Below are positions 18,755 to 20,221 of a stretch of DNA of 20,221 nucleotides, piece by piece. The position numbers and the translations under genes are program-made. The stretch spans positions 1 through 20,221 of the forward strand of contig JBNGIS010010770.1 in NCBI GenBank assembly GCA_049999725.1, in the 5' to 3' direction. How positions within the stretch are numbered: position 1 is the stretch's first letter; each line of letters opens with the position of its first letter. Below the pieces are notes generated by a model. The model was not told the origin of the DNA. It ran no database searches and was given only the letters and a program-made list of their open reading frames with translations. The DNA comes from Haplomitrium mnioides. Its lineage: Eukaryota > Marchantiophyta > Haplomitriopsida > Calobryales.

Positions 18755-20221
18755 TGTGAAAGATGCCATATCGCAACCTTCCACTCCCTAGCTCCTCTCA
18801 GATGAACTTATTCACAACTCACAAGTTGTGCTATTCCCACTTAACCACTAGCCCACAAGTCGGCTGATATGCACAAATTAGCACAAGTGACCCTTCTTTC
18901 TTTTGTGAGCATGGTACACTTTGTTTGCCAATCCTAGTTGATTGGTCTTCTCTCAACCTACAAACATACTTGAAAACAAATTAAAACAAAATATTGTCAC
19001 TCTTCTCCTTAGCACCGCACACCGATCTTTGGGTTTCTGCAAACAAGTGTTCAGACTTTCCTGCTTTGCTTGAGCAAAAGTCTAGGCTTCCATATAGCCT
19101 GTGCCATGGGAGCGTGCTGGTGGACTCCTACTACCCTTACACTGCTCAGAGGAGGGGGTTCAACCTCTCTTTGAATTTAGAATTTTTATTTTTTTTAACC
19201 AAAAATTTTATTTTAATATGGGTGACATTCAATTACCTCTTCTGTGTGTTGCAAATAGACTTATGGCAATGAGTCTATTTTGAACCTCTCATATGCAAAT
19301 AGAGCATGTGCTCTTCTGGATCAGCCCAAGGCTGTCTTGTCAGCCCAAAACAGTTACTCATTTTTGATTCCTTCCCAATACGGTGTCTTTGCTCTATTCA
19401 CACAACACTCCTACACTCGATGGGTGAACCAGAACTTCCCGAGCCAAAACCTCTTCTAAGTAAAACACTTTGCTTGTTGTAGAACAATCCTCTACATTCC
19501 AAAGAAATCTTTCGCAGCACTGAAAATGCCCCAACAAAATACTTTATTGTGTAGCAAATGTGTTTAAATCGTCTCTTCATTCGTGGGCAACAAAAATCTA
19601 AGATCTTTTGTAGCATGGTAGAACCCCCTCTTTCACAGAGTCTTGTTGATAGTCTAGTACAACATAAATCATGAATACAAAGCCCTTGCTTCTTATTTTT
19701 CTGATCTAGTACAACATAAATCAAGTATATAAAGCCCTTGCTCTGCTCTTATTTTTCTGAATTGGTGCTCCTTGCTTTGTAGTCTAGAGTTTGCAGCCTC
19801 CACCAAAGCTATGCACCTAGAGAATGCTAGCCTTCTCTCTCTGATCAACATTATTAAAGAGAAATTGGCAGCCTCCTCTACAATTATCCAACCCACAACT
19901 CTGAACTGGATCAAAGTGTTTTCTTTCAACCAAAGATCTTCCATTGCTACCCAAAATAATGTGATGGGGCTCACCAAGGGACTACTCTCACAATGCTCCT
20001 TGGCTGAAAATCACTTGGTTTGCTCAATCCACTTGCTGGTGTGCATCCTCCAAACTCTTGAGGTTCTGAAAACAAATTGATAGGAGAGTAATTGCTAATT
20101 TTTGTTATCTTATACTAAGATCCACTGCATTTAGAGGTATGGAGGTAAGTCAGTTCTTCAATTGAGAACATTGCTTAGACAATTGCAAACAATCCCATGG
20201 ACAAAGCTACCACATATTTGA
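18755..20221. other. Probable start of element A 5' LTR, then unassigned sequence
   Basis: If the primer-binding site is correct, the sequence from 18755 (tgtgaaagatgcc on the + strand) is the 3' end of element A's 5' LTR, extending to higher coordinates for an unknown length. I could not find a matching 3' LTR near 6600, so the LTR is not confirmed. No protein-coding gene is supported. The open frames at 19398-19977 (minus) and 19772-20080 (+) overlap a tandem repeat or each other and match nothing I know. An old T-rich patch lies at about 19184-19220. Confidence 0.35.
19653..19760. repeat. Tandem duplication (52 and 56 bp) containing a TATA-like box
   Basis: Unit 1 (19653-19704) and unit 2 (19705-19760) both run from tctagtacaacataaatca to cttatttttctga. 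Unit 2 has four extra bases (tctgctc region) and tatataaag at 19726-19734 where unit 1 has gaatacaaag. Very few differences separate the units, so this is younger than most changes in the window. Confidence 0.85.

Noticed and set aside
19140-19220. SINE-like feature: ggttcaacctc (box B-like) followed by a T-rich tail
   Set aside because: No convincing box A at the right distance and no target duplication seen.

Overview
The window looks like intergenic nuclear DNA from a land plant with a large, repeat-rich genome. It is AT-rich and crowded with old, heavily mutated LTR retrotransposons. One element is nested inside another, and there is one 100-base assembly gap. I found no intact host gene. 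A conifer-like or other non-flowering plant is plausible, but the sequence does not prove it.

Layout. Bases 1-202 are the end of an LTR (+ strand) related to the LTRs found later in the window. Bases 203-4560 hold nothing I can name. Bases about 4565-5153 are a broken copy of a plastid-type cysA gene (sulfate/thiosulfate ABC transporter ATPase), cut off by the gap at 5154-5253. Bases 5254-6600 are unassigned except for two copies of a roughly 127-bp direct repeat. From about 6601 to 18754 lies a large Ty3/gypsy element on the minus strand (element A). It reads, from high to low coordinates: primer-binding site, gag with zinc knuckle, protease, a C5-cytosine DNA methyltransferase domain, reverse transcriptase, RNase H, integrase, and a terminal PHD finger. 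A second, structurally complete Ty3/gypsy element (element B, 10581-15533, minus strand) is inserted in the methyltransferase region of A. B has two LTRs, a 5-bp target duplication with one mismatch, gag, protease, RT, RNase H, integrase and a C-terminal chromodomain. Bases 18755-20221 are probably the start of A's 5' LTR followed by unassigned sequence with a tandem duplication.

The most striking content is element A. It joins a DNA cytosine methyltransferase and a chromatin-reading PHD finger to a retrotransposon polyprotein. If the ancestral element was active, it could have both written DNA methylation and read chromatin state. The copy here is dead: it has frameshifts, stop codons and lost catalytic residues, and B splits the methyltransferase just before the motif VIII tract. 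All family assignments are by eye from motifs; no searches were run.
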